In this document: positions 53,401-64,000 of the stretch, in pieces
Position numbering within the stretch: position 1 is the first letter of the stretch
How the letters are laid out: the number at the start of each line of letters is the position of its first letter
Assembly (NCBI GenBank): GCA_026413225.1
Contig: CM048591.1
Coordinates: 45,265,803 to 45,329,802, forward strand
Source of the DNA: Otis tarda
Taxonomy: Eukaryota; Chordata; Aves; Otidiformes; Otididae
Length of the DNA: 64,000 nucleotides
Reading direction: 5' to 3'
Notes under the pieces: model-generated
Databases searched by the model: none
Seen by the model: the letters and a program-made list of their open reading frames with translations, nothing else
Told to the model about the DNA's origin: nothing
Made by a program: the position numbers and the translations under genes

Positions 53401-56400
53401 CATGTTTCCCGACAGCATGTAGAATTTTGTGGTGTTTTTTTTTTTTTTTAAATTTTACTTTTTATTAAAGCATCCTGGTTTGAAACACTTACCCTGAAAC
53501 TGGTTTTAAAAGTTGTACTTTGTCCAGAGATTACGTTGCAGTTTTTGGGATGCAGATATGTTCAATGTTCTAAGGACTGAGCAACTCCAAATCTTGAGAA
53601 GAGAGAATTACTGGAACATATTATGTCAAGTGGTGTGTCATTTGAAGGAAACCAAAACTAGGGTTATTTCTGCAGCTCAAATAAAACTATCTTCTGTATA
53701 CAGATATGACTGTCCTTACTGCATAACAAAAAGCTTTATTTACCACCCTTCTACGTTATTCACCAAGTGGATAGTTCTTTGAAGTTTTCTTTTTAAAGAT
53801 GATGTTCGACTTCATGCTTGCCACCTAAGCTGTCATCAGAGATCTTACACAGGCATTTCTATGGAGCTGTGAGTTAATTTGTATCTTAATATTGTGACAT
53901 AGAATAGGGTTTTTTTTCTCTTTGTGTACTAGCAACAGAGGCACTGTAGCCAGGACTGTTGCTTGTCTACTAACCTGAGTTCAGTAACTTGCTCAGCATT
54001 GCATAGATGCTTCTTATGGTAAGATTAGCTCAGCTTCATTGGTCTGAGAGCAGTGTTTCTGTAGTCACTTGCTTGATTGACTTAAACCAACACCTTTTTC
54101 AGCCAGTAATGTAAGTATAGGGGCCTAGCGAACAAAAGGCTTCCTTGTTTCTGGAGAACTTTGTCCTAAATACAGCACAGAATTTGGGAAAATGGGGAAG
54201 GAAGCACATAATTAATGTGCATGAGTTGAGTGATAATTTCAGTTTATTTTCCCTTATACTACACAATTTCTTTGTGTTCACCCTACTGAGCCTGCTCCTC
54301 CTTAACAGCGACAAAGGCTGAACAAAACCCCAGAAAGCTTAAATACACTTTCTATTGGAATATGTTGACATTCTAGAATCAATTGGTGGTGTTTGAGCCT
54401 TGGTACTTACTGCTTGGGTTTCTGCTGCTTAAACTCAGTGACTTTGTGTTGGTGAATGATCTTCTCCTTCATAGAAAAGTAATAGAAGGAGGTGACTCTC
54501 TCTTGGTTGTTGGGTACCATAGCTGTGAGCTTAAAGTAGAGGTGCGTGTTCAGACTTCTAAATTCGGCTCATCTGGCAAGACGTATGTTGTCCCATGATC
54601 AACAACTAATGCTTGTCCCTAACGACCCTCCTCTTTCCCCTACCTTCCTTGCTCCTGCAACCATCTTGCAATTCATGTTTTCTGTTGAAGCTTCTCTGCC
54701 TTGTCCTGTAGTACACTAGCAAGATCTTTGAAAGATCATGAGAAACAGTTTTTCTTCTCCATTTCTGCAACTTAATGTGAGCTAAATAAGATTTTTCTTT
54801 ATCCTGTGTTTTCTGTAAATGTCTGAGCTGTGTCAGTACCCGTAGTAGTTTTTGCCTGAGGCAAGTTCATCAATACAGAAGGAAAAGTGAGTAAATATCT
54901 TTAAAACAGACAGTGCCTGGCAACATTAACTGTGAGCGCTTTTAATATTTTGGTGGACTTGCGATTGGAGTGGGTAAGGCAGAAGTCTGTGGGGTGTAGT
55001 CAACTCACTTCAATCAGTAGCTTAGTAACTGCAATTCAGTTATTAAACTGTTTGTACTCTATATGTGTGTGTGTGTAGGCCAGAAGCAAGTACCTAAGCG
55101 GGGAGAACAGCAAGGATTCAATAACAGAGGAGCAGAGGTGAAACAAGACAAAACTGAATGGAGGCCATCTTTCAGGGAGTACCGTTCCTATGAAACAGGA
55201 AGACAAGTGGAATCCACAGTGGAAAGGTATGTATCATACAAGTGGAAAGGTATGTATCATCATGTATACATCATATAAGTCAGGTGCCTGATGGAGGATC
55301 AGCACAGGGGTGGGAAGGTAAAGACTTAACCTTCTTAAAACAGATCTGGTAGCCAAATGTGACTTGGAGGCATGGTTGCATTATTAGTGTGTGAATTTGT
55401 TGCAAGACGACTTGTTTCACGCCCCTTAGAGCTGTAGTTTCAGCTTCCTCGCAAATTGATTTGGAGTGGTTTTGTTGAATGTTAGAAATATAAGGTGAAA
55501 CTGAAAAGTGTAAAGATCTGAAAATATAGCCCCTAGTCTCCAACATAAATGAGCTCCTGTACCAAGCTTTGCAGAACATTTGGTGCAGGTTCCAAGTTGA
55601 ATGAATTTTACTGTTCAAACTGAAAATAAACCTTTGTCATACTACTTTCTGCTTGGACAGTGAATATGTATCAATTTTGTTTTTGTTTTTTTTTATAAGT
55701 ACTAGAAAATTCCACCTAAACCTTTAAAGCTTGAGACCGTGGCTGTTCTTACTTTACATCACAATAGCTGGTATTTAACAAGTTCCCTGAAATTTTTAGC
55801 AGTTGCATATAAATCTAGGTTTAGACAGTGGAGCTATTGCCTGATGAAGTTGCTGAAAAATTGACAGTTTTATAGTGTTTTATTTAACTTCTGTAATGTT
55901 TTTAGTATTCTCAATGAACAGCTGAACTTCTCTATTCCTGTTCCCTGTAATAATTCCCCCTGAGTTCAGTTCACTTCTGTTTTTAATGACAAAACTAGTA
56001 CAGCTGTACTGTGTGCTGCGTAAAGGTGCACTCTGAAAGTTGTACAGTAGCTCTCATATGCTGCTGTCTTTCAAAGGTGCACAAATAGAACCATATTAAT
56101 TTTTTTTCTCCTTGTTAACTGTTCTGTAGGAACAAAAATCTGACTAGAAATCTTCTTTTTAGACCAAATGAAAGATTAGATCGTGAAAGGCCAATAAGAG
56201 GTCGTGGTGGAGGAAGAGGTGGAATGCGAGGTAGAGGAAGAGGTGGTGGAATAAATAGAAGCTTCAATGGCTTTGACCAAAGAGGAAAACGGGAATTCGA
56301 AAGACAAAGTGGGAATGATAAAATGTAAGTGTTCTGTGTGTTGCTTCTTACTTGGTGTACAAGTAAACAGTAGTTAGCACTGCAGTCATGTCTCCTAAAT

Positions 56401-57826
56401 ATTCTTTTCCCTTCTTCTGTATCCAAGTTGGCTTGCAAAAAGCTAATACTGTTTTCAGTTTGAGGTGCTAGTGAAAGAAAACTCTTAAACTCACAGGACC
56501 CTGTTTCTCTCTCTAGAGGAGTGAAAGCAGATGACAAAAAGGGTGGAGGTGGAGCTTACAACTGGGGAACAGTGAAAGATGAGACAAGGTACAATATATA
56601 CTTGCGCCCACCATAGATCATAATTTTCTGTTCATCAGTTTCATGTCCATTTTGAGCTTTATAAGCCTTGCTTTCTATTAATTGCTGTGATGAAAGTAGT
56701 TTTATAGTTTTCTGAACTCTTTGTCATCATGATGGTGAGATTGAATTGTAGCAAAGGCATGGTGATGTTTCTTCATTGAAGACTACCAAAATCTTTTGAC
56801 TGGGGCCAACTTGTCTTTTAACTTAAGTAAGTTATGACTTTTCTCAATGGTCAAGTAAGTGGGACTCAAGTTCTTCTGAGAGGTTGTACAAACTTCTAAC
56901 TCTTCTACTGTACTAAAAGTAAAAGATTGTTTGGGTGATCTGGCTTTTCAAAACAAAAGATTGGCTAGGTTAACATAGTTCTGAGCTGATAGTATGAAAC
57001 TAACTTCTGTAGGATGTTAGGGAAGGTTGTATGAAGTTCATAAAGTAAAAGAAATTTAAGTTTCCTTATATTTATTCTCCCTAATTAAGTTTTTTGTTTG
57101 TTTGTTTTTGTTTTTTAGTTCAGTAGCATCAGAGCCTATGATATAAACATGAGATATGAATGCTTTCTCGTGATGTGTTGTGTGTGGTAGAAGTGACATT
57201 GAATTGGAGTTGTTTAAACAATTCTGAAAGCATATCTGTGCCTTAATTGTGTTCAATGATGCATCAAAGCTAGCAGGTGTTAATTTTAAATATGTATGCC
57301 CACTAGTGGAATGAAAGTAAGTGAGCTCCTGCTGTGGTTTGACAGTGATCTAATGTTTGTGTTTCAGAAAAGACGAACTTGGAGTATGAATGTTACTATT
57401 TTAGTAGTTGAAAAGAAACAAAAAGGCAAACCTAAACGTCAATGATATACTGTAATCAAGTACTAGCATTAGTATTAATGATTGAATTATTTTGTCTTCC
57501 TGCATTATTTTTCCTTTTTTAATTAAAAGTACATAGAAGTTGGATTTTCCTAATACTTCTCATTTTGTTAGTTGCTTAACTCGCCACTTAGTAGATAAAC
57601 TCTAGGATTATAAGCAGAAAGTATTTCTCCTCTATTTTTTTCCCTTTCCAAGGAATTCTGAAAAAAAAGTGATGTGTTGATCTGCAGGTTTGTTTCCATT
57701 GTGACCCATGAAGACTTTGTGGTTTTTTGTTTACTGTTTCAGTGGGATGGAACAGACTGCTCCTGTGGAAGAGACTGCAGAAACAGCTGAGCAGCCAGGG
57801 GTATCTGAAGGAGAGCCTCTGAACAA
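44211..57826 (+). CDS. HABP4: HABP4 (Ki-1/57), RNA-binding protein, 5' five exons (partial)
   Basis: HABP4 and its paralogue SERBP1 bind RNA and ribosomes; family members associate with idle 80S ribosomes and eEF2 and shuttle to the nucleus. Five coding exons are visible: 44211-44496, 55079-55226, 56163-56324, 56517-56588 and 57743-57826, giving 250 codons plus two bases. The N-terminus contains [20 protein letters not shown] and [11 protein letters not shown], typical of HABP4. Residues 157-174 form an RGG box. Exon 4 carries YNWGTVKDE, shared with SERBP1. The MTLDEWK and C-terminal RGG exons are not seen and should lie beyond 64000. The start could be Met1 (44211) or Met2 (44214); the human protein begins MKG, favouring Met2. 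HABP4 is preferred over SERBP1 because of the first exon and the ZNF367 neighbour. Intron 1 is 10.6 kb and holds an LTR and a CR1 fragment. Confidence 0.94.
46449..47040 (+). mobile_element. solo LTR of an avian ERVL-like element
   Basis: About 590 bp starting TGTGGTTTAACCTCAG and ending AACCAGGACA, in HABP4 intron 1. It contains blocks I recognise from a common LTR family of bird genomes: AACTCGTGGGTTGAGAT, ACAGTTTACTGGGATAG, CGAGCAGTGATCATGGG and TTATATACTGAGCATGACGT. AATAAA is present near 46607. No primer-binding site or internal region follows, and no clean target-site duplication is seen. The family name is not assigned. Confidence 0.75.
47711..48208 (-). mobile_element. CR1 LINE fragment, 3' part, decayed
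   Basis: On the complement, the sequence follows the CR1 3' region: a diverged end (ATAGCATCATCACAGAACAG on the plus strand), GACTGTCTAGTTCAACC, GGAGGTCATTCCAGTGAATG and TTCTCTGGGGAGAAGAG. It is opposite in orientation to HABP4, in intron 1. No intact frame. Confidence 0.85.
55079..55226 (+). CDS. HABP4: HABP4 coding exon 2
   Basis: Begins [18 protein letters not shown] and contains [12 protein letters not shown]. The acceptor follows a (TG)6 run in place of a usual pyrimidine tract. The donor GTATGT is duplicated 23 nt downstream. Confidence 0.92.
56163..56324 (+). CDS. HABP4: HABP4 coding exon 3, RGG box
   Basis: Encodes [20 protein letters not shown] and [17 protein letters not shown], with donor GTAAGT. 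The acceptor at 56161-56162 is chosen because it aligns best with the family. A second acceptor at 56128-56129 would add 11 in-frame codons. Confidence 0.92.
56517..56588 (+). CDS. HABP4: HABP4 coding exon 4
   Basis: 72 nt, phase 2 to phase 2, reading [20 protein letters not shown] and then DET. Acceptor CTCTCTCTAG, donor GTACAA. The NWGTVKDE core is shared with SERBP1. Confidence 0.88.
57743..57826 (+). CDS. HABP4: HABP4 coding exon 5
   Basis: 84 nt, phase 2 to phase 2, an acidic segment ([16 protein letters not shown], then SEGEPLN). Acceptor GTTTCAG, donor GTATAG (weak). It matches the acidic linker of HABP4 by position and composition more than by identity. Confidence 0.8.
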
Positions 57827-60800
57827 GTATAGTCTGACTAAAATATTTTATTTATAAAAGCAAAGAAAACAGTTGACTGCTGCTGATATACTTTTATTGG
57901 GAGACACATTTGAAATGTGAACTGTGAAGTTTTGCTAGTGCACGTATTTAAAAATAGAAAAGCTTTGTCTAAACTTGTAAGTCTAGAAAATATATCCCTA
58001 ATTCTGACTAAAACTTGGTTTATATGACTGCAGATTCCATTTAATTGCCCAATGATGCTTAGGTTCCAAAGATCTGGTGATAATTTAAGGAGGAGCTACA
58101 TATTGTTTCTTACCTTTTTAACTTGGCTAATTTGTAAACACTACCCTGCTTTTTCAAGTTCTTTGTGAAAAAAAGGTATTCAGGGTGCCTATGCAATCGT
58201 ACAAATGCAATTAAAATACACTAAGATAATAGTCTTTAAGACAGTATTCATCAATCACTAATACCATGTAGTTGTCATCTGTTCATGAAGAGTCTCTAGA
58301 ACTTGAAAAACTTGCTAGAAGTGGTCTTGAGGTGAGCCTTAGAAGTAGGGATATTGAGAGAGAAATTTGCCCCTCGTCTTCTGGCGTCTGTTCTTATTAG
58401 TGTCCAGTGGGAATTTACAGTAAATAAACACTGGCTTAAGAAAAGGTAACAGGACAATCTTCTCCAAGTAAGAGACTTCAAAGAATAATCAAGTAGCATG
58501 TGGTGCATATCTCCTAATTAGTGAAAGCAGGTCAGTGGAGTGTGTCAGCCTTCTCTTCTGTTGCTGCAAAGTCTTTTTTACCTAATGATCCAGGTATTAG
58601 TGGCCTTGGTTCATTTCTTAATTATATAGCTGACTAGACTACAAAACTTGTTTTATATGTTCAGGTTGTGTAACCTTGTAAGAAGTTGAGTTGATATAGC
58701 TTTGATTCTTTTAATTTTAAACTAGCTTTTAATAAATAGATAGAGGTTTTTATACATGAGGAAGTCTGTCTCTGAAATTGAATGACTATGATTGGATTTC
58801 CAGAAAACTGTTTCTACACTAACTTAAATCAAATACCTACTATAGATAAACTGTCAAAAATGCACTACGTTAGCTAAATATGAGAACAGTTATTCAGCAT
58901 CTTGGCAGCTACTGATACCTTTACTTGTTTCGTATTTGTATTTGTTTCTACTCCAATTCAAGCTCTTTGTAGATGTGTCCTCACATCAGGTCCTTGTAGA
59001 GTGTAAGGCATGAGAAGTATAAGTAGTAGCAAAGGCATCTGACACAATCTGCTGGTTGTTTTTAATTCTTTTTTGTTTCTCACACATCACTAGGTATTTA
59101 GTCAGATTGTGAGCCTTTCTGGAGATTTTACTCCTCTTCATGTTTTTAAGAAAAGCTTTGTTTAGGAGTAGTCCACTGAAATCTGTAAGATTAAAAAATA
59201 CAGGTAACCTACAAGTACAAAATTCTGTATTGTGTTCTCTTTTCAGTGCAATAAATAGTCTCCTGAAGACTCGAAAGATCTGTATACAAAATACAAATTA
59301 CACATACCTCATTGCACTTATGTTTGGGAGTAGGGCCAACTTGGTAGCTCTATGTGTTTTAAGATAGAAGAGGCGACATTGTGTGAATAGTGCCTAGGTA
59401 ATTAGGGATGGTTGTATGACATACACCTTAACAATGTGTAATTATTTTATTGTTCTTTTAATATTTAAAAGCAAAAGCTGATAGTGTATGGCTTTCAGGC
59501 TTCAGAATTTTAAGGTATTGTGTGCTTAGGTTGCCCCTGCTCTCCAGAGTTGCTGTCTTTTGGCAGGTAACATACACCAGCAAAAGATTCTGGCTAGGCT
59601 ACATTCTACTTTTGCTACAGGCTCAATGTTGAGGGTGTACGGGTATGTGTGTGTTCACTTGAGCTATTGCTAAGATTGTTCTCATTTTGGCTCTTAAATG
59701 CACCAATTCCGGGGAATCAATTTCTTTTTCTACTGCTTTGTTGTATGCTTGTATTGAGGAAGAGATGGAAAGCTTGGGTGTTTTTCTCTCATTCACTTTC
59801 CTATTGTAACTATTTCCATTTAAAAGGGAAAAAAAAATTATTCCTGGAAATAGGGAATAATCTCTCTATATGGAGATACAGGTTTCTCATGTGGTACTAG
59901 CTAATTTCAGTGCAACTCTGGAAAGACTTCTGTGGTCTTCTCTAACTTATGGGAGCTTGCCTTCAGGACTGCATCGGAAGTGCTGTTCTTGAGCTTCCAT
60001 TTGTAGAGTACTGCAGGACAAGAGTTTCTTTAATACTTCTGTAATATAAATCCACTTATTTCTTTCCATATCTTCAAGTTTCCTTGAGCATATAAAAAAA
60101 TATGTATCTCTGTTTATAGCACCCCAACCTGCATGCTAGTAGGTGTGGGTTTTTTTTGCTGCAGGTAATAAGTGTAAAATGTATAAGCTTTCCTCACAGC
60201 TACTTTCTGTTGAACTTGTCTTCACAGTCTAAACAATGTAACATACATATGTTGACTGGTAATTCAAATGAAAGATTTTTATTCTTATTCTGTATCACAC
60301 ATAGTCTAATCAATTCCTATTGAAGGTATTTGCAGAGGTTTTTCTTCAATTCTTCACACAGGACTTCATTCCTTTTTTGGAATGATGTATTCTTCTGGTC
60401 ACTTAATAGGAAGCTTTCAAAACTTGTCTTCAAATTTACTGGGGTATTTACCTCTCTTGGTTTTTTGGGGGTTGTTTGCTTTTTTTGTGACATAAAGCCA
60501 TCCATTGTCCAGGCTAAATCTTCATGAGTATTTGCTTCAGTGTTGTTCTTCTATACTGTACTCGTACAGTTGTCACTTGGTCTTAAATAAAGTTTGCATT
60601 TTGCTATAAGTGGTGGTAATGCTCCTGTAAATTATGTTTGATAGGAAATATTAATGTCAGTGATTTCTTGATAAAAGATGAATAAAAATTTGCTTTGTGC
60701 AGCTGAATAGTACAAAAACTGATTTGAAACACAACCGCTATCATTATTTTCAATGATAGGAAAATAATCAACTAAACAACTGAGCTGAATGCCATTGTTT

Positions 60801-63800
60801 TCCTTTTGCATTTCTTGTGCGTATTAATAGATTCACATAGAGCAGTTCCCACAAGAAATTTATGCACAGTAAACAAGGCATAGCTAGAGGTTATGGCCAT
60901 CCATCGAAAACACTGAAGCAGTAGGAACCATTACTGAAGGATCTCATTTGATGGGACTTCTTTGGTGGCATGTACTTGCATTGTGAATTCAGTTTGTTCA
61001 TGTCCAGAGGCTGCACTTAGGTTTCTGGCAGTATTTTATTAGCATGATTGTTGGTGTGCCAAGGAGCTTATTAACTTGATTAATGAAAATGCACGCCAAG
61101 CAGTTACTAAAAATGCGTAAGGTTAGAAGGTAGAAAGTAATGCAGAGAGTGCACTTCCATGCAGACTTGATGCTCAAAATAACCTGCTATAATTGAGTCT
61201 CTCTCCAAAATGTAATATGCAGGTTCCTGTTGCTGTGCTTCACTAATGGGAAGTGTTTCGTCTTGGGAATCTTGGCATCCTAAACCAAATTTGTACTGCT
61301 AATAACCTAGCAGTTGAAACCATTCTTTGGGGTAAAAATCAAGCCGTACTTTGCAGTTGAAAGAACAAACATCTGCAGTATATATCTACCAGTATTCCCT
61401 TTAGAACAGGCAAGTGGTTGCTTTTGATAGAGGTGGGTTTTTCAGAGCAATACCTGTGACTGCTCTTTTGAGAGGTCAAGTTGCTGTGTAGTGAAATGTC
61501 CTCATGTTGTCTTACAATCATAGTAATTCAGGTCTGAAAGGGGTCTTGCTGAGCCAAGGCACGACCAACTGTACCTGTACCGCTTCTCATACCTGTCTAG
61601 TTTATTTTAATGTCCTCTACTGATAGAGATTTCAGTGTCCCTTGATGGTCTTTCTCACACTATGAAAATAAAAACTGCTGTATCTGCTTTTTTTCTCATG
61701 AGTGTCTTGCCTTAATATGGTTATACAAAATTTTCTTTTTCTTTTTTTTTTTAGATTATGTGTGTTTCCTCCTCAGCATCTCTTTAAGGGCTTCCCATGT
61801 AGATCATGTATTTTAGACTTCATGTGTGTCTTGCAGTTCTGTTCTGGGCTTTCTACCTGTTCCTACATAGAAGGCATTACTCAGTTGAGACCTTGTTCCA
61901 CCCTACCAGCAGTGACATCTGTTCCAAACAAAACTGTTGATGTATCTTCTTATAATAGTATACTCTTGCAGGAGGGACAAATGCTGTTGATTTAAAGTTC
62001 AGCTTGACTGAGTTACTTGCAATACTCTTGCGCGGTTTGGGAGGTGCCTTGCTAGTCATTCTTTGTGTGTTTGGGTGGCTGATACTTATACCTGAGAGTA
62101 TGTATTTCTGCTTGTCCTTGGGACTTCTCAGTGGTGGTTGTTTTTGTTGTTTATTTTCAAATCACTTACTTAATCTCTTTAGCATCTCAAACCACTGGTC
62201 AGTCCTTCAATGCTTCTGTTATTCCCCTTTTCTTTCAAGCTTTGCGTCGTAGAAAATGTGGTAAATGTATTACACTGTGGATAACTGAACAGAGCTGGCC
62301 TTGCAGCTCCACTCAAATGCTTGTTTTTCTTTTGCAAATTGAAAGATCGATAGTTACTTCTCAAGTACTCGTTACAATCAGTTCTGTATCTTTCTACAGC
62401 TCTTGCCAAGGACTGAAACAGTGTCTCCCTAAGGTGGGAGAGGAGGACAAAAGACTTCCTGAAGTTTAGATATGCAATTTACTTATTCTGTCCTGAGGTA
62501 CTAGCTTAGGAAGAAATTAAACCAATTTAATAGAGCCCTTTTTTATTCATTTACTTTCTTTTTTTCCTTCCTCTGGCTGCTCGCAACTAGTCTTGTTTTT
62601 CCAGCACCTGTTCCCAAAACTGAAGCTTCAGATAATTCATGAAAAAATATCTGGCTTCTTACTCCTGAAGACAACAGGTTTAAATGGTTGGGGTGCAGCT
62701 GGTTCTTAATGCTCTTACATGTGGAACAGTATCTGTTGGTGTTTTTCCAGAAGTAGCTACATCTTTCACCAGTATCCTTTTTATTTAACTCAATAAGCCA
62801 GTTGATTTTTTTCCTTAATAGTCCTTCTAATATCGTTTCAGATCTTCTTAATCAGTATGGTACTACAGACTGCTTACTAGTCTTTAAACCTTTAAGTTCT
62901 GGTTAATATAGCTGGAATTTTTAAAATAACAGAGCATGAAGGCATGTCAGAGGGTCGGCATGTAGTACAAGACTTGTGTCTTAATTTTTATTTATTTTTT
63001 CTCTAAAGTGCATTTAAAACTGTTTTCATGCTAGAAGCAAAATTAAGGGCTGTCTTACTATTCAGTTCTGCTGCTACCTGTTGTATGCTTCAAGAAAGGA
63101 TTCTACAATTTTGACTGGCAAGAAATAGAATGGTTCTCTGCAAGGTCAGGTAGGAAGAGGAAGCAGACCTGTGCCTACATAGGCTAGTTCTAAATGTACA
63201 GGACACTCCCAACAAATGTGTGTGTGTTCTGATGGAGTGCTTGTAGAACTTCAAAAACAAAGGCACAGTTTTGTCATTTGACTCTGCATCTTTCCATGAT
63301 AAAATATATTTCCAGCTTGCAGATAATCAGTTGTATATTTACATTGGAAAAATAATCAGCATTTGATTGAAGAATACTTGGAACCTGGTCGGTGTGAGGA
63401 AAGACAAATTCATAGTTCTTCCACCAGAGAAGACCTAATGAAAGAGTTTTCTGGAAAAAATCAATGTTAGGGAAATACTTAACCAACTTCAACTGCTATT
63501 GCAAAGCATAATAGTTTCGTGTGGGAGAAGGGAGAAATGGTTTCTCAAATGTCTGGGAGTGATCAGAGCACGTTTTCCTGTAGTTCATGGTATTTGACTT
63601 GTTTCTACAGCAAACAGTTTTGGTGATGAAGCAAGTTGTGCTCCCTGCATGTGATGCTGCTTAGTAGGGAATAGCTTTCAGCAAATATTATTGAGTAGTA
63701 CACCTGTAGTATACTCTAATAGCTGCTAATGAGTCTTGGTCAGCATCAGAAAAGTGGCAGAAGAGTAGTCAAGACAAAACTAAAGATTCTCCTCCACTCA

Positions 63801-64000
63801 TCACTGCTTATTTATCTTGCCTTACAAATACAGACTTAAAGCCTTGGACTTTAGACTTTACAGTTCAAAAATATGCAAGGCAGACTCCAGTGTTCTGAAT
63901 ATGTTTTCCTTGAACACACATATCATCATTATTGCACTTTGTGCAAAATTAAAACTGGACTAGAATTTATCTGGTTTTGCCTGGTGATAAATACTGTCTC
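57827..64000 (+). other. HABP4: HABP4 intron 5 (runs off the window)
   Basis: No further HABP4 exon is recognised in these 6.2 kb; in particular nothing resembling MTLDEWK or the C-terminal RGG region. AT-rich DNA with one old CR1 fragment near 61.5 kb. Confidence 0.6.
61516..61660 (-). mobile_element. probable old CR1 fragment
   Basis: The segment ATCATAGTAATTCAGGTCTG ... ACCTGTCTAGTTTATTTTAA ... CTGATAGAGATTTCAGTGTC resembles the complement of ancient CR1 3' ends. It is strongly decayed and judged by eye only. Confidence 0.45.

Larger units (their letters stand above)
44497..55078 (+). other. HABP4: HABP4 intron 1
   Basis: 10.6-kb intron. Apart from the solo LTR and the CR1 fragment it holds T- and A-rich runs (49332-49351, 53071-53087) and complementary AC- and TG-rich tracts (51977-52020, 52481-52553). 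No further exon recognised. Confidence 0.7.

Overview
The window is nuclear genomic DNA from a bird. Four vertebrate genes with conserved, phase-consistent exons lie in the order HSD17B3 (partial) - SLC35D2 - ZNF367 - HABP4 (partial). This order is known from human 9q22. The interspersed repeats are avian: a CR1 LINE carrying the typical CR1 3' end, older CR1 fragments, and ERVL-like LTRs. In birds this block is expected on the Z chromosome; that is inference from the human 9q / chicken Z relationship, and nothing in the window proves it.

Layout: 1-2669 holds coding exons 2 and 1 of HSD17B3 (minus strand; the rest lies left of the window). 2670-7636 is intergenic DNA plus the probable SLC35D2 3' UTR. 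7637-28724 is SLC35D2, complete on the minus strand, with 12 coding exons giving 332 residues. A 5'-truncated CR1 sits antisense in its intron 1. 28725-29200 is its CpG-island promoter. About 29400-31885 is the ZNF367 3' UTR, and 31886-36080 is ZNF367, complete on the minus strand, with 5 coding exons giving 345 residues. 35400-37400 is a large CpG island with paired E2F sites, CCAAT boxes and an apparent divergent plus-strand promoter. 37400-43660 is intergenic and includes an LTR-like element with a tRNA-Leu-type primer-binding site. 43660-44600 is the HABP4 CpG-island promoter and first exon. HABP4 (plus strand) runs from 44211 off the right edge, with five coding exons visible.

The genes do not form a pathway: a testosterone-forming steroid dehydrogenase, a Golgi nucleotide-sugar transporter, a cell-cycle zinc-finger factor and an RNA/ribosome-binding protein. 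The least expected observation is a near-identical inverted copy of about 110-120 bp of the CpG-rich sequence upstream of ZNF367, lying in SLC35D2 intron 9 some 25.7 kb away. HABP4 exons 2 and 3 have unusual splice sites: a (TG)6 acceptor tract, a tandemly duplicated donor and two in-frame competing acceptors. I found no bacterial-type systems, CRISPR arrays, RNA genes or clearly new protein family.
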